A DNA stretch of 41,459 nucleotides, taken from the NCBI GenBank assembly GCA_001942415.1, contig MKJX01000208.1, positions 1 to 41,459 of the forward strand, in the 5' to 3' direction. Position 1 is the first letter of the stretch. Every line of letters starts with the position of its first letter. Made by a program: the position numbers and the translations under genes. The stretch is from Pseudonocardia sp. CNS-139 (lineage in GTDB: Bacteria > Actinomycetota > Actinomycetes > Mycobacteriales > Pseudonocardiaceae). This document shows, one piece after another, positions 1 through 9,017 of the stretch. The notes under the pieces were generated by a model. It had not been told where the DNA came from, did no database searches, and saw nothing but the letters and a program-made list of their open reading frames with translations.

Positions 1-1505
1 GCCCGCCCGCCCCCGCCGCCCGCACCGCAGCGGCGCACGTGGCGCCAGCGCCTCCGCACGGCGCTCGTCGTGGCGTCGGTGCTGGTCATGGCGCTGACGG
101 GCACGGCGTGGGGGCTCTACCGTGATGTCACGGCCGGGATCACCACCACCGACGTGATCGCCGGCGGGCGCACCGGCGGCGCGCAGAACATCCTGCTCGT
201 GGGCGTCGACAGCCGCACCGACGCGCAGGGCAACCCGCTGCCCGCCGAGGTGCAGCGGATGCTGAGCAGCGGCCCGGACACCGGCGTGCTCAACTCCGAC
301 ACGATCATCCTGCTGCACGTGCCGGAGGGCGGCGGCGCGGCCGTGGCGTTCTCGATCCCGCGCGACAGCTACGTCAACATCCCCGGCTACCGGCGCGACA
401 AGATCAACGCTGCGTACCCCGCGACGAAGGCGCTCGCCGCGCAGCGGCTCGTCGACGACGGTGTGCGCGACCCCCGCCAGGTCGAGACGGAGTCGGCCCA
501 GGAGGGCCGCAGCACGCTGATCCGCACCGTCGAGAACCTCACCGGCCAGCAGGTCGACCACTACGCCGAGATCAACCTGCTCGGCTTCTACAACCTGACC
601 GCGGCGATCGGCGGTGTCGACGTCTGCCTGCGCGACCCCGTCGACGACGTGCTCTCCGGCGCGCACTTCCCGGCCGGCCCGCAGACGATCTCCGGGGCCG
701 CGGCGCTCGCGTTCGTCCGGCAGCGGCACGGCCTGCCCGACGGCGACATCTCCCGCATCCGCCGCCAGCAGGTGTTCCTCGCGGCCGTGGCGGACAAGGT
801 GCTGGCCGCGGGCACGCTCACCGACCCCGGCACGCTCGCCGCGCTGGTGGGCGTCGCGCAGCAGTCGCTCGTGATCGACTCCGGCTGGGACCTGCTGTCG
901 TTCGCGCAGCAGGCCGCCGACCTGGCCGCCGGCAACCTGGAGTTCGTCACGATCCCGACGGCCGGGCGCGACTCCACGCCCGCGGCGACGTCGTGCTCGT
1001 CGACTCGCGCGACGTCAGCGCGTTCGTCGCGCAGCGGATCGAGCAGCAGGCGGCCGCCGCCGAAGCCGCCCGCAACGCGCCCCCGCCGCCCCCTCCCCCG
1101 CCGCAGCCGCCGCCGACCGTCGACGTGATCGCGCCGCGCTACGTCGTGGACGTGCGCAACGGCTCCGAGCTGTCGGGCATGGCCGCCAGTGTCTCGACGC
1201 GGATGCGCGACCTCGGATTCGCCCGCGGCACCGTCGACAACACCGACCCGACCGAGACGTCGGTCGTCCGCTACACCGACCCGGACGCCGACGCCGCGTA
1301 CGCCGTGGCCGAGCAGCTCGGCGACATCGACGTCGAGCACGACGGCGGCGTCACCCGCGGGCACCTCATGGTCGTGCTCGGCGCCGACTTCAACCCGGCC
1401 GTGCTCCCCGCCGCCGCGGCCGACTCCCCGGCGACCCCCGACCCGCCGGCCGACCCGTCCCCGGAGGAACCGATCACCGCGGCGGGCGTGCCCTGCGTGG
1501 ACTGA
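1..1505 (+). CDS. LytR-CpsA-Psr (LCP) family cell-wall ligase with LytR_C domain, 5' partial
   Basis: LCP enzymes move wall polymers from undecaprenyl carriers onto peptidoglycan at the outer membrane face. The frame is open from base 1, so the start lies outside the window. After a Pro-rich, basic cytoplasmic stretch comes one membrane segment (about residues 20-40, LVVASVLVMALTGTAWGL). The LCP core follows, with LLVGVDSRTD, NSDTIILLHV, FSIPRDSYVNIPG and RRDKINAAY carrying the conserved Asp and Arg residues. A Pro-rich linker leads to a LytR_C domain (VVDVRNGSELSGMA through LMVVLGADFN). The frame drops by one base near 985, just before GDVVLVDSRDVSAF. Restoring one C rejoins core and C-terminal domain. 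By gene order it matches M. tuberculosis Rv3267. The family is certain; the polymer it transfers is not visible. Confidence 0.9.
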
Positions 1506-1507
1506 CA

Positions 1508-1513
1508 TACGGT
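1508..1513 (+). promoter_or_regulatory. Candidate -10 box for a leaderless TIGR03089 transcript
   Basis: TACGGT lies 8 bases before the GTG at 1522 and overlaps the 3' end of the LCP gene. No Shine-Dalgarno sequence is visible. The spacing suits a leaderless mRNA starting at the start codon. Confidence 0.4.
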
Positions 1514-1521
1514 GGTTCGCC

Positions 1522-2236
1522 GTGACGCTCACCGACGCCCTGCTCCGCCCGCTGCGCACCGGCGGCGGTCCGCTGGTCACGTTCTACGACGACGCCACCG
1601 GCGAGCGCATCGAGCTGAGCGGCGTCACCACGGCGAACTGGGCGGCCAAGGCCGCCAACCTGCTGCGCGACGAGTGCGACGTCGAGCCGGGCACGCCGGT
1701 CGCCGTCCTGCTGCCCGCGCACTCGGCAGACCGCCGCGGTGGCTGCTCGCCGCGTGGTGGTGCGGCGCCGAGGTCGTCACCGACCCGGCCGCGGCCGACT
1801 GGGTGCTCTGCGACGCCCCCCGCCTCGACGCCGCCCGCGCCGCGGACCCCGCCGGCGGCGTGGTGGCGCTCTCCCTGGACGCGTTCGGCAAGGGCGTCCC
1901 CGGTCTCCCCGGCGGCGTGGTCGACTTCGCGACCGAGGTCCGCTCCCACGGCGACGACTTCGTGCCGTGGGCACCCGTCCCCGACACCGCCCCCGCACTG
2001 GCCGGCGCGTCGGTCGCGGACGTGCTGGCCACAGCCCGCTCCCGCGCCACCGACCTGGGCCTGACCAGGGCGACCGCGTCCTCTCGACGCTGGAGTGGGA
2101 CACGCCGGACACCCTCACCGACGGGCTGTTGGCCGTCCTGGCGGCGGAGGCGTCGCTGGTGCAGGTCCGGAACGCGGACGCGGGCGGGCTGGACCGCAAG
2201 GCGACAACGGAACGCACGACGAAGCGCCTGGGCTGA
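1522..2236 (+). CDS. TIGR03089 family protein (frameshifted twice)
   Basis: The reconstructed product is about 238 residues. It resembles the TIGR03089 family, actinobacterial proteins that look like the N-terminal part of AMP-binding enzymes but lack the catalytic remainder; the function is unknown. Recognisable segments are VTLTDALLRPLRTGGGPLVT at the N-terminus, LLAAWWCGAEVV in the middle and GDRVLSTLEWDTPDTLTDG near the C-terminus. These sit in three successive frames, with one-base losses near 1725 and 2065. Both losses are in GC runs, and the protein reads smoothly if they are restored. It directly follows the LCP gene, as Rv3268 follows Rv3267 in M. tuberculosis. The GTG at 1522 is chosen from homology and the -10-like TACGGT upstream. 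Confidence 0.75.
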
Positions 2237-2249
2237 GCGCCTCCCCCGG

Positions 2250-2304
2250 TTGCAGCAAAGCCACCCTCATGCAGCCTCACGGCGTGAGGGTGGCTTTGCT
2301 GCAA
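2250..2304. terminator. Perfect 20-bp inverted repeat between convergent genes; also a dispersed repeat copy
   Basis: The arms 2250-2269 and 2285-2304 are perfectly complementary over 20 bases, with a 15-base loop. They lie between the ends of the TIGR03089 gene (+) and the acyl-CoA dehydrogenase gene (-), where a two-way terminator is expected. There is no long T run. The left arm plus loop closely matches 34295-34329, so this is also one copy of a repeat family. Confidence 0.75.
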
Positions 2305-2315
2305 TCACAGGGGGG

Positions 2316-3469
2316 TCAGCGCAGCAGCGCCCGCGCCATCACGACGCGCTGGATCTGGTTCGTCCCCTCGTAGATCTGGGTGATCTTCGCGTCCCGCATC
2401 ATCCGCTCCACGGGGAAGTCCTTCGTGTACCCCGCCCCGCCCAGCAGCTGGACGCGTCGGTGGTGACGGCCATCGCCGTGTCGGACGCGAAGCACTTCGC
2501 CGCGCTGGAGATGAACCCGAGGTTCGGTTCGCCGCGTTCGGCGCGGGAGGCCGCGACGTAGACGAGCTGGCGGGCGGCCTCCACCTTCATCGCCATGTCG
2601 GCGAGCATGAACTGCAGGCCCTGGAAGTCGGCGAGGTGGCGGCCGAACTGCTTGCGCTCCTTGACGTACGCCGTGGCGACGTCGAGCGCGCCCTGCGCGA
2701 TGCCGACGGCCTGGGCGCCGATGGTGGGGCGGGTGTGGTCGAGGGTGGCGAGCGCGGTCTTGAAGCCGGTGCCCTCGGCGCCGATGATCCGGTCGGCGGG
2801 GATCGTGCAGTCCTGGAAGTAGATCTCCCTGGTCGGGGAGCCGTTGATGCCGAGCTTGCGCTCCTTCGCGCCGACCTCGAAGCCGGGGTCGTCGCGGTGC
2901 ACGACGAACGCGGAGATGCCGTTGGCCTTCTTCTCCGGGTCGGTCACGGCCATCACGGTGTACCAGGTGCTCTCGCCGGCGTTGGTGATCCAGCACTTGG
3001 TGCCGTTGAGCACCCACGAGTCGCCGTCGCGGCGGGCCCGGGTGCGCATGGCCGCGGCGTCGGAGCCGGCCTCGCGCTCGGACAGCGCGTAGCTGATCAT
3101 CGCCTCGCCGGCCGCGATCGACGGGAAGACCTGCGCCTTCAGCTCGTCGGACGCGGACAGCAGGATCGGCGTGGAGCCCAGCCCGTTGACGGCCGGGATC
3201 AGCGAGGACGACGCGCAGACCCGCGCGACCTCCTCGATCACGATGCAGCCGGCCAGCTCGTCGGCGCCCTGGCCGCCGTACTCCTCGGGGATGGTGACGG
3301 CCTGGAACCCCGCCTTGACGAGCGCGTCGCGCGCCTCGTGCGGGAAGCGGCCCTGCTCGTCGACGTCGGCGGCGTGCGGCGCGATCTCCTTCTCGGCGAG
3401 GGCGCGCACGGCGTCGCGCAGCGCCTCGTGCTCGGCGCTGAGCCGGTAGGAGTCGAAGTCCCCGTTCAT
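2316..3469 (-). CDS. fadE25: Acyl-CoA dehydrogenase, FadE25-like (one frameshift)
   Basis: This FAD enzyme makes the 2,3-double bond in acyl-CoA. The product is about 384 residues, the usual length. Visible features are the N-terminal helical part (EHEALRDAVRALAEKEIAPHA), the FAD/substrate segment ISYALSEREAGSDAAAM, WITNAGESTWYTVMA, and the C-terminal IYEGTNQIQRVVMARALLR. The EG of IYEGTNQIQ holds the Glu expected as catalytic base in this subfamily. One G is missing near 2450 (TTDA then VQLLGGAGY). In M. tuberculosis the orthologue Rv3274c sits next to purE; here 14 kb of other genes separates them. The start is ATG at 3469, with a -10-like TACGCT six bases upstream, so the mRNA may be leaderless. 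A tetR gene diverges from it. The symbol is by homology and synteny; the true substrate is unknown. Confidence 0.9.
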
Positions 3470-3475
3470 GCGGCC

Positions 3476-3481
3476 AGCGTA
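3476..3481 (-). promoter_or_regulatory. Candidate -10 box of the acyl-CoA dehydrogenase gene
   Basis: On the minus strand TACGCT ends six bases before the ATG at 3469. No ribosome site lies between them, which suits a leaderless transcript. Confidence 0.45.
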
Positions 3482-3483
3482 AC

Positions 3484-3496
3484 GGCACTGCGTGCC
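3484..3496. promoter_or_regulatory. Small palindrome in the tetR / acyl-CoA dehydrogenase divergent gap
   Basis: GGCAC-TGC-GTGCC lies in the 58-base gap between the two divergent genes, next to the -10 of the minus-strand gene. It is short but well placed to be an operator for the neighbouring TetR protein. Confidence 0.35.
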
Positions 3497-3514
3497 ATCC
3501 ATCAAGGCTCTTGC

Positions 3515-3520
3515 TACCCT
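3515..3520 (+). promoter_or_regulatory. Candidate -10 box of the tetR gene
   Basis: TACCCT ends seven bases before the ATG at 3528, the spacing seen for leaderless actinobacterial transcripts. Confidence 0.45.
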
Positions 3521-3527
3521 CCGTGCC

Positions 3528-4213
3528 ATGACTGGCGCCACCCGCCGCGGACGCTCGCCTGAGGGGCGCGCGGAGGTCCGGCGCGAGCTGGTGGCCGCGG
3601 CCGTCGCGCTGTTCCGCACGCGCGGCTACGAGGACACGACCGTCGACGACATCGCGGCCGCGGCCGGCGTCGGGCGCCGCACGTTCTTCCGGTACTTCCG
3701 CGGCAAGGAGGACGCGGTCTCGCCCGACCACGAGGCCGGGCTCGCCCGGCTCGCCGCGATCTTCGAGGACGCGCACCCGAGCGAACCGACGGCGTCGCTC
3801 GTGCTGCGGGCCGGCGAGACGTCTTCGACCTGTACGCCGACGACCCCGACCTGTCGGTCGCCCGGTTCCGGCTGACGCACGAGGTCACGGCCCTGCGCGA
3901 CCGCGAGTCGGCGAGCGTCGACCGCTACCGGCGGCTCTTCACCCGGCACCTGCGGCGCCGGTTCGCCGGCGATCCGGACGGCGACCTGCGCGCAGCCGTG
4001 ACGGGTGCCGCGGTGGTCGCCGCGCACAACCTCGCCCTGCGCACGTGGCTCGCCGAGGGGGCCGAGCCCGGCGGGCTGGACGCCGCGAAGGAGCGCTTCC
4101 GCAAGGTCGCCGGGATGCTGCCGGGCGAGCCCGCCGACGACGAGCCGCTGCACGCCGTCACCCGGCGGCTGGAGGAGGCGGTCGTCCGGCTGGAGCGCGG
4201 CGCGCCCTCGTGA
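3528..4213 (+). CDS. TetR/AcrR family transcriptional regulator (one frameshift)
   Basis: The N-terminal HTH is clear: RRELVAAAVALFRTRGYEDT, then TVDDIAAAAGVGRRTFFRYF, which includes the recognition helix. The rest (about residues 70-228) is helical ligand-domain sequence typical of mycofactocin-associated or AcrR-type TetR proteins, ending TRRLEEAVVRLERGAPS. The frame changes near 3820 by loss of one base (AGET then VFDLYADDPDLSVARFRLTHE). ATG at 3528 is the first start and leaves a 58-base divergent gap to the acyl-CoA dehydrogenase gene, so it probably represses that gene and perhaps itself. The inducer, plausibly an acyl-CoA, is inferred from context only. Confidence 0.85.
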
Positions 4214-4325
4214 CCCGTCCCGGGCCGTTGCCCATTCGTGACTGTCCGCCACCGATCCGCTCTGTCCGGTGAACGCCGGCCGTGCCACGATCTTCCCGGC
4301 GTCGGGGGTCGCCGGTGGAAGGACC

Positions 4326-4813
4326 ATGGTGGACACGGACCCGGGATACGCGCTCGCCGCAGCCGTGCTGCGCGAGCTGGACGCCGACGAGCTGCCGGTC
4401 CTCCCGGGCGTGTGGGCGGCGTACTGGCAGCGGCCGGTGCCGCCGCGCGAGCTGCCCGGCCCCGACCAGGTCATCGGCGGCGGGGTGGGCGAGCAGCTCC
4501 TCGCGTGGGCGCCGCTGGTCGTCGCGTACCTCGGCAGCGAGGTGCTGCTCGGCGCGGCCGCGACGAGGCCAAGGACAACGTCCGGTCCGGCGTCCGCAAC
4601 ATCGTCGGACGGCTGCGGGGACGCACGCCCCCGCAGGCGCTCCCGGCGACGACCGTGCCGGAGCTGACGGCGGACCAGATCAGCGCGGTCGCCCGCAAGG
4701 CGGAGGAGACCGCGCTCGCGCTCGGCGAGCCTCCGGAGCGGGCCAAGGTCTTCGCCGACGCGATGGCGGGCGGGCTCGCCCGGCACGCCGAGCCGCCCGC
4801 CGCAGGTGACTGA
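4326..4813 (+). CDS. Conserved hypothetical protein upstream of the membrane protease (one frameshift)
   Basis: I do not recognise the family. The reconstructed product is about 162 residues, starts near MVDTDPGYALAAAVLRELDA, and has Trp/Tyr-rich segments (VWAAYWQRPVPPRELPGP, LLAWAPLVVAYLGSEVLLGA) followed by a soluble helical C-terminus (TADQISAVARKAEETALALG). One C is missing near 4560. A GTG three bases after the ATG has better spacing to a GGAAGGA ribosome site at 4317, and another GTG lies upstream at 4269, so the start is uncertain. The stop overlaps the GTG of the next gene by eight bases, so the two are translationally coupled and it probably works with that membrane protease. Confidence 0.6.
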
Positions 4814-6710
4814 CGGGCCGACCGAGGCGACGCGCGCGGTCTTCCGGCTGCCGCCGCCCTCGACGTCCCGGCTGGTCCTGCTGGGCACGAGCCTCGGCGC
4901 GTTCGCGCTGTTCACGGCCTCATGGGCGACCCTGGGGACGACACAGCCCGACAGCTCGTGCCTCGACGCCGCGGGTGCCGCGGCCGTGCTCGACTGCACC
5001 GGCGGGCCGATCGCCGCGCGCGGCGCACTGCTCCTGGCGGCGCCGGTGCTGCTGGCCGTGCTCGCCGTCGCCGGTGCCGGGCTGGTGCCCTTCGTCCTGA
5101 CCCGGTTCGGCCGGATCGTGCCGGTGCCCGCGGACGCCGCGGCGCGGCCCGCGCTCGACCGGCTGGCGGCCGGGCTGCCGCGCGCACCGGAGTGGTACCA
5201 GCCGGACACCGTCCGGACCGGCGCCTGGACGTTCGGCTACGGCCGGCGGCACTGCGTGGTCGTCGACGTGGGCGCACAGGCCGCGCTCGTCTCGGGCAAG
5301 GGCGCCTCGGTGCCGGGCTGGTCGCGCACGAGCTGGCCCACCTGCGCAACCGGGACGTCGACCCGACCTACACGCTCTTCGCCGGGGCCGCGGTGGCGAC
5401 GGCGGCGGCCGGCTGGCTGCTCGCCGACGCCGTGCTGCGGTCCGGCCCGGTCGGCGCCGCGCTCGCCGCCCGTACGCTGGGACTCGCCGTTCTCGTCGGT
5501 CTGACGATGCTGGCCGTGCTGCGCACCCGCGAACACGACGCCGACCTCTGCGCCGCGCTCACCGAGCCGGCCGGGATACGGGCCCTGCTGGCCCGCGCCC
5601 GCCGGCGCGGGAGCGGCTGCCGTGGTGGCTGGACCACCACCCGCTGCCGCGGCGCCGGCGCGACCTGCTCGCCGACCCGGCCCGGCACCTGCGGCTCTCG
5701 CCCGTCGAGTGCCTGACGACCGGGCTCGCGGCCGGGCTGACGATCACCGAGCTGGGGCCGGTCGCCGACCGGTTGCTCGCCGGGGTCCCGCTCGGGACGG
5801 TCCCGGTGTACGTCGTGCTCGGCGTGCTGGTCGGGCTGCCGGTGACGGCCGTGGTCGGCGCGGCGTGCGCCCGGGCGCACCTGCTGGGCCGGCCGGCGGC
5901 GGGCCGGCTCGCCGCAGCGGGTGCCGCGCTCGGGCTGGGGCTGGTGGGCGGCGCCGAGCTGTCGCCGCGCTCGGCCGCGGCGTTCGCGCTGCTCTTCCCC
6001 GCCGCGGACACCCGGGAGGCGAGCCCGAGCCTCTTCGCCGCCGATCCGGTGGTGGCCGGGTGGCTCATCGCGCTGGCCGTGGCCGGCGGGATCGCGTTCA
6101 CGAGCTGGGCGTCCGCCGCCGGACGGCTGTGGGTGCGCGGCGACGCCCGGCCGCTGCCAGCCCTCCTCGTGACGACGGCGGTGCTCGCGCTCCCGCTCGG
6201 CGGCTGGTTCGTCGCGGCCCGGGTGGCGGCGGCCGGCTGGCCGCTGCCCCTGACCAGCGACGTGCTCACGCAGACCGGCGCGCTCGTGGCGGTGGCCGGG
6301 CCGGCGCTCGCCGCGTGGGCGGTGCTCGCCGTGCTGCACCGGCGGGCCGGGGAGCGCGGCCCGGGGTGGGCCGGGCCGGCCGGCGCCGCGGCCGCGCTCG
6401 TCGTGGCCCTCGCCGTGGCGCTCCCGGCCGCGGCGGTCGCGCCGCCCGCACCGGACGGCCCGGCGATCCCGACCACGCGGCAGGCCGGGCTCGCGTGCGT
6501 CTGGCTGATGCGCGAGGAGGTGCTCGCCCAGGTGCGCAGCGCCGGCTACGTCGCGAGGTCGGCCGCTACCTCGCCGGGACCGACGAGCCCGCGCTGGGCG
6601 CGCTGGGCCGCGAGCTGGCAACGGCAGCCGACGACGGGACCGACCTCCAACGGGTCACGACCGCGGTGCACCGCTGGTGCACCGACCAGCTTCGAGGAGG
6701 ACCCCGATGA
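4806..6710 (+). CDS. Integral-membrane M48-type metalloprotease (three frameshifts)
   Basis: The product is about 635 residues after restoring three single bases (near 5315, 5610 and 6552). An N-terminal membrane segment (LLGTSLGAFALFTASWATLG) and a second one precede the protease core. The zinc motif is GLVAHELAHLRNRDVDP, a HExxH-type site written HELAH. A downstream LRTREHDADL supplies the expected third-ligand Glu region. The C-terminal half has about seven more hydrophobic segments and ends in a small soluble domain (EVGRYLAGTDEPALGALGRE). M48 proteases (HtpX, Ste24 relatives) cut membrane or secreted proteins. The GTG at 4806 overlaps the previous stop, and the end overlaps the lipoprotein start as ATGA, giving a three-gene operon. 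The substrate is unknown. Confidence 0.75.
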
Positions 6711-7318
6711 CCGTTCGCTGGCGCACCCTTCTCGCCGGTGCGCTCCTGGTGCTCGCCACCGGCTGCGCCGGGCCGGCCGCCGACCCGGACCTGTCGGCCG
6801 CACTCCTGCAGCCCGCCGACCTGCCCGCCGGCTACGGCCCGATCCCGCCGGAGCCGTCCGACGGCGCGGTCTCCTCGACGGACCCGGACTGCGCCGCGAC
6901 GCTGGACGGGATCGAGGTCGACCCGCCCGCCGACCCGACGGTGCAGGAGGTGCGGGCGCTCTTCGGGGACGCGACGTTCGGCCGCATCCAGCACGTCGTG
7001 CGCGCCTACCCCGCGGGTCAGGCGGCCGCCGAGGTCGAACGGGTGCGGGCGGTGCTGGCGGGGTGCAGCACGTTCGAGAACACCTACGCCGACAGCAGCA
7101 CGGTCACCCTCACCGTCACACCCCGGACCGCACCGGCCGTCGGCGAGGCGGCGTGGGCCGGCGAGATCCGCGCGGAGACGGACGCGTTCGCGCTGGTCAA
7201 CCAGCTCGTGCTGGTGCAGGCCGGGGACCGGACGGCGGCGCTGTCGGTGCTGACCCCCGACGGCCCCGACATCGCCACGGTGGACGACCTGGCCGAGCGG
7301 GCCGCCGCCCGCCTTTGA
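6707..7318 (+). CDS. Putative secreted lipoprotein
   Basis: A 203-residue protein with a clear lipoprotein signal: basic start MTVRWR, hydrophobic core LLAGALLVLATG, then lipobox Cys in ATGCAG (about residue 20). The mature part has paired Cys residues (DPDCAA, LAGCST), a 'DLPAGY' start typical of actinobacterial sensor-like lipoproteins, and ends in VDDLAERAAARL. It resembles the PknH_C / YkuD-independent lipoprotein type of fold only loosely, so no function is assigned. A ribosome site GAGGAGG lies seven bases upstream, and the start overlaps the protease stop (ATGA), so it is co-translated with the protease and may be its partner or substrate. Confidence 0.75.
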   Translation: MTVRWRTLLAGALLVLATGCAGPAADPDLSAALLQPADLPAGYGPIPPEPSDGAVSSTDPDCAATLDGIEVDPPADPTVQEVRALFGDATFGRIQHVVRAYPAGQAAAEVERVRAVLAGCSTFENTYADSSTVTLTVTPRTAPAVGEAAWAGEIRAETDAFALVNQLVLVQAGDRTAALSVLTPDGPDIATVDDLAERAAARL

Positions 7319-7340
7319 GCCGCGCGGGTCAGGCGGGCGG
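7305..7340. terminator. Inverted repeat across the convergent lipoprotein and gntR gene ends
   Basis: CCGCCCGCCT (7305-7314) and AGGCGGGCGG (7331-7340) are perfectly complementary and flank the two stop codons. It could end transcription from both sides. There is no T run. Confidence 0.5.
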
Positions 7341-8012
7341 GAACGTCTCCAGGTCGTGCACGGCGCCGAGCGCGGCCTTCTTCGCCTCCAGCACGTGCAG
7401 CCGGGCCAGCTCCGCGCCCCGCTCGGCGTCGCGCCGCTGGATGGCCGCGAGCATGTCGTCGATCTCCTTGCGGCTCTTCACCCGCCGCCCGGCGGCGCGC
7501 AGCGAGACCCGCCGCAGCGCGTGGATGCGCGCGTCCACGGAGCCGAACATCTGCTGCAGGATCGGGTTGGCCGTGCCCTGCAGGAGCAGCTGGTAGAACA
7601 CGCGCGTGGCCTGCAGCTCCTCCTCCGGGCCGGTGTCGTCGTCGAACCGCCGCGCCTCGGTCAGCGCGGCGAGCTGCTCGGCCGAGGCGTTGCGGACGAA
7701 CAGTTCGACGGCGGCCGGTTCGAGCGCGGCCCGCACGTCGTAGAGGTGGCCGACCACCTCGGGCGTGAGCACGGCGACCCGCAGCCCGCGGCCCTCGCTG
7801 CTCTCGACCAGCCCCTCGGCCTGCAGGTGCCGCAGCGCCTCGCGCAACGACGTGCGGCTCACGCCCGTCAGCTCGCCGAGCTCGCGCTCGGTGAGCCGGC
7901 GACCCGGCGCGAGGCTGCCGCGCAGGATCGCCTCACGCACGACGTCGACGACCCGCTCCCGCAGCAGCTGCTCGGGACGCTCGATCCGCAGGCCTAGGTC
8001 CGGCGCGGGCAC
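7329..8012 (-). CDS. GntR family regulator, FadR (FCD) subfamily
   Basis: A 227-residue two-domain regulator. The winged HTH is at residues 10-75: VVDVVREAILRGSLAPGRRL, then ERELGELTGVSRTSLREAL and HLQAEGLVESSEGRGLRV. The C-terminal helical FCD domain (YDVRAALEPAAVELFVRNAS, FYQLLLQGTANPILQQMFGS) usually binds an organic-acid ligand through His/Asp residues and a metal. The GTG start is preceded by GGAGGGA at good spacing. It lies 49 bases after the luciferase-like gene on the same strand, at the end of the catabolic block, so it is the natural local regulator of that block. This is inferred from position; no operator was identified with confidence. Confidence 0.9.
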   Translation of the reverse strand: MPAPDLGLRIERPEQLLRERVVDVVREAILRGSLAPGRRLTERELGELTGVSRTSLREALRHLQAEGLVESSEGRGLRVAVLTPEVVGHLYDVRAALEPAAVELFVRNASAEQLAALTEARRFDDDTGPEEELQATRVFYQLLLQGTANPILQQMFGSVDARIHALRRVSLRAAGRRVKSRKEIDDMLAAIQRRDAERGAELARLHVLEAKKAALGAVHDLETFPPA

Positions 8013-8061
8013 GCTGCTCCCTCCGACCCCCGCATGCTACCCAGCGGCCCCGGCCCGCCGA

Positions 8062-8986
8062 TCAGGACGCGGCCGGCGCGGCCTCGGGGGCGCCTGCCCG
8101 CCGGCCCGGCGCCGGCACCCGGGCGTCCTTCGGCAGCAGCGACCGGATCTGCTCCAGGTCCTCCGCGCTGAACTGCGCCCGCCGGTTGGCACCCGTCTCG
8201 CGGTGGTCGACGAACCGCAGGCAGACGTCGTCGAAGCCGAGCTCGGCGACGCGGTGCAGCCGCTCGGCGGCCTCCTCGGGCCCGCAGATCAGGGTGAACG
8301 GGCCGTCCTCGGCAAGCGCGGCGTTCGGCGCGCGCAGGTCGACGCGGCACGTGGTGGTCATCGCGCGCTGCCGCCCAGGTCGCGGTAGCGCTTGATGCCC
8401 TCGCCCATCACCTTGATGTTGGTCAGGCCCGACGAGCTCATCCAGCCGTCGTAGTCGCGGGCGGCCCGCTTGAGCGAGAGCGGGCTGCTCCACGCCCCGA
8501 GCACGAACCGCGGCCCGCCCGCCGCGCCCGGGAACGGCGGGATGAGCGCGTCGTCGACCTCCTCGCCGGCCAGCAGCTTCCAGACCTTGTCCATGTGCGC
8601 GTGGAAGACGGCGAACCGCTCGTCGTAGGGCACGTGCACGGCCTGGAACGCGCCGCGGAACGTCGACCCGGCGCCGCGCCCGCGGTGAACCGCCCGCCGG
8701 TGAGCGCGTGGATCGTCATCAGGCGCTGGGCGAGGTCGACGGGCTCGCGCAGCGGCACCTGCAGGACGGTCAGCCCGACCTCGACGTGCTCCGTGGCCGC
8801 GGCGCACAGCAGCGACCACTGGAGCGGGTCGGCCTCGGTGTACTGCCCGCGGAAGAAGGAGGCGTCGCCGTGCCAGATGCCGTCGAGGCCGGCGTCCTCG
8901 ATCATCCGGGCGCGGCGCATCACCTCCTTCGCGTCGAGCAGCCGGCCCTGGGAGTCGTTCGGCGGGACGTCGATTCCGATGCGCAC
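8062..8986 (-). CDS. Luciferase-like (LLM) flavin- or F420-dependent oxidoreductase (two frameshifts)
   Basis: The reconstructed product is about 309 residues, normal for LLM TIM-barrel enzymes, which use FMNH2 or F420. Segments in order are IGIDVPPNDSQGRLLDAKEV, ARMIEDAGLDGIWHGDASFF, VEVGLTVLQVPLREPVDLAQ with a conserved His/Gly region (LTGGRFTAG), FVLGAWSSPLSLKRAARDYD, and the C-terminal FTLICGPEEAAERLHRVAEL. The breaks are near 8685 and 8370. At 8358-8361 the second break makes a false ATGA overlap that could be misread as two genes, but the downstream part matches the C-terminal third of the family. GTG at 8986 has GGAAGGA upstream. It lies 31 bases after the permease gene and so belongs to the catabolic block, perhaps oxidising the imported substrate. 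Confidence 0.8.
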
Positions 8987-9017
8987 TCAGATGTCCTTCC
9001 GGATAGAGACGGGTCGC

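Noticed and set aside
8062..8361. Separate 99-residue gene with ATGA overlap after the luciferase-like gene
   Set aside because: Its sequence is the missing C-terminal third of the luciferase-like protein; one lost base near 8370 splits the gene.
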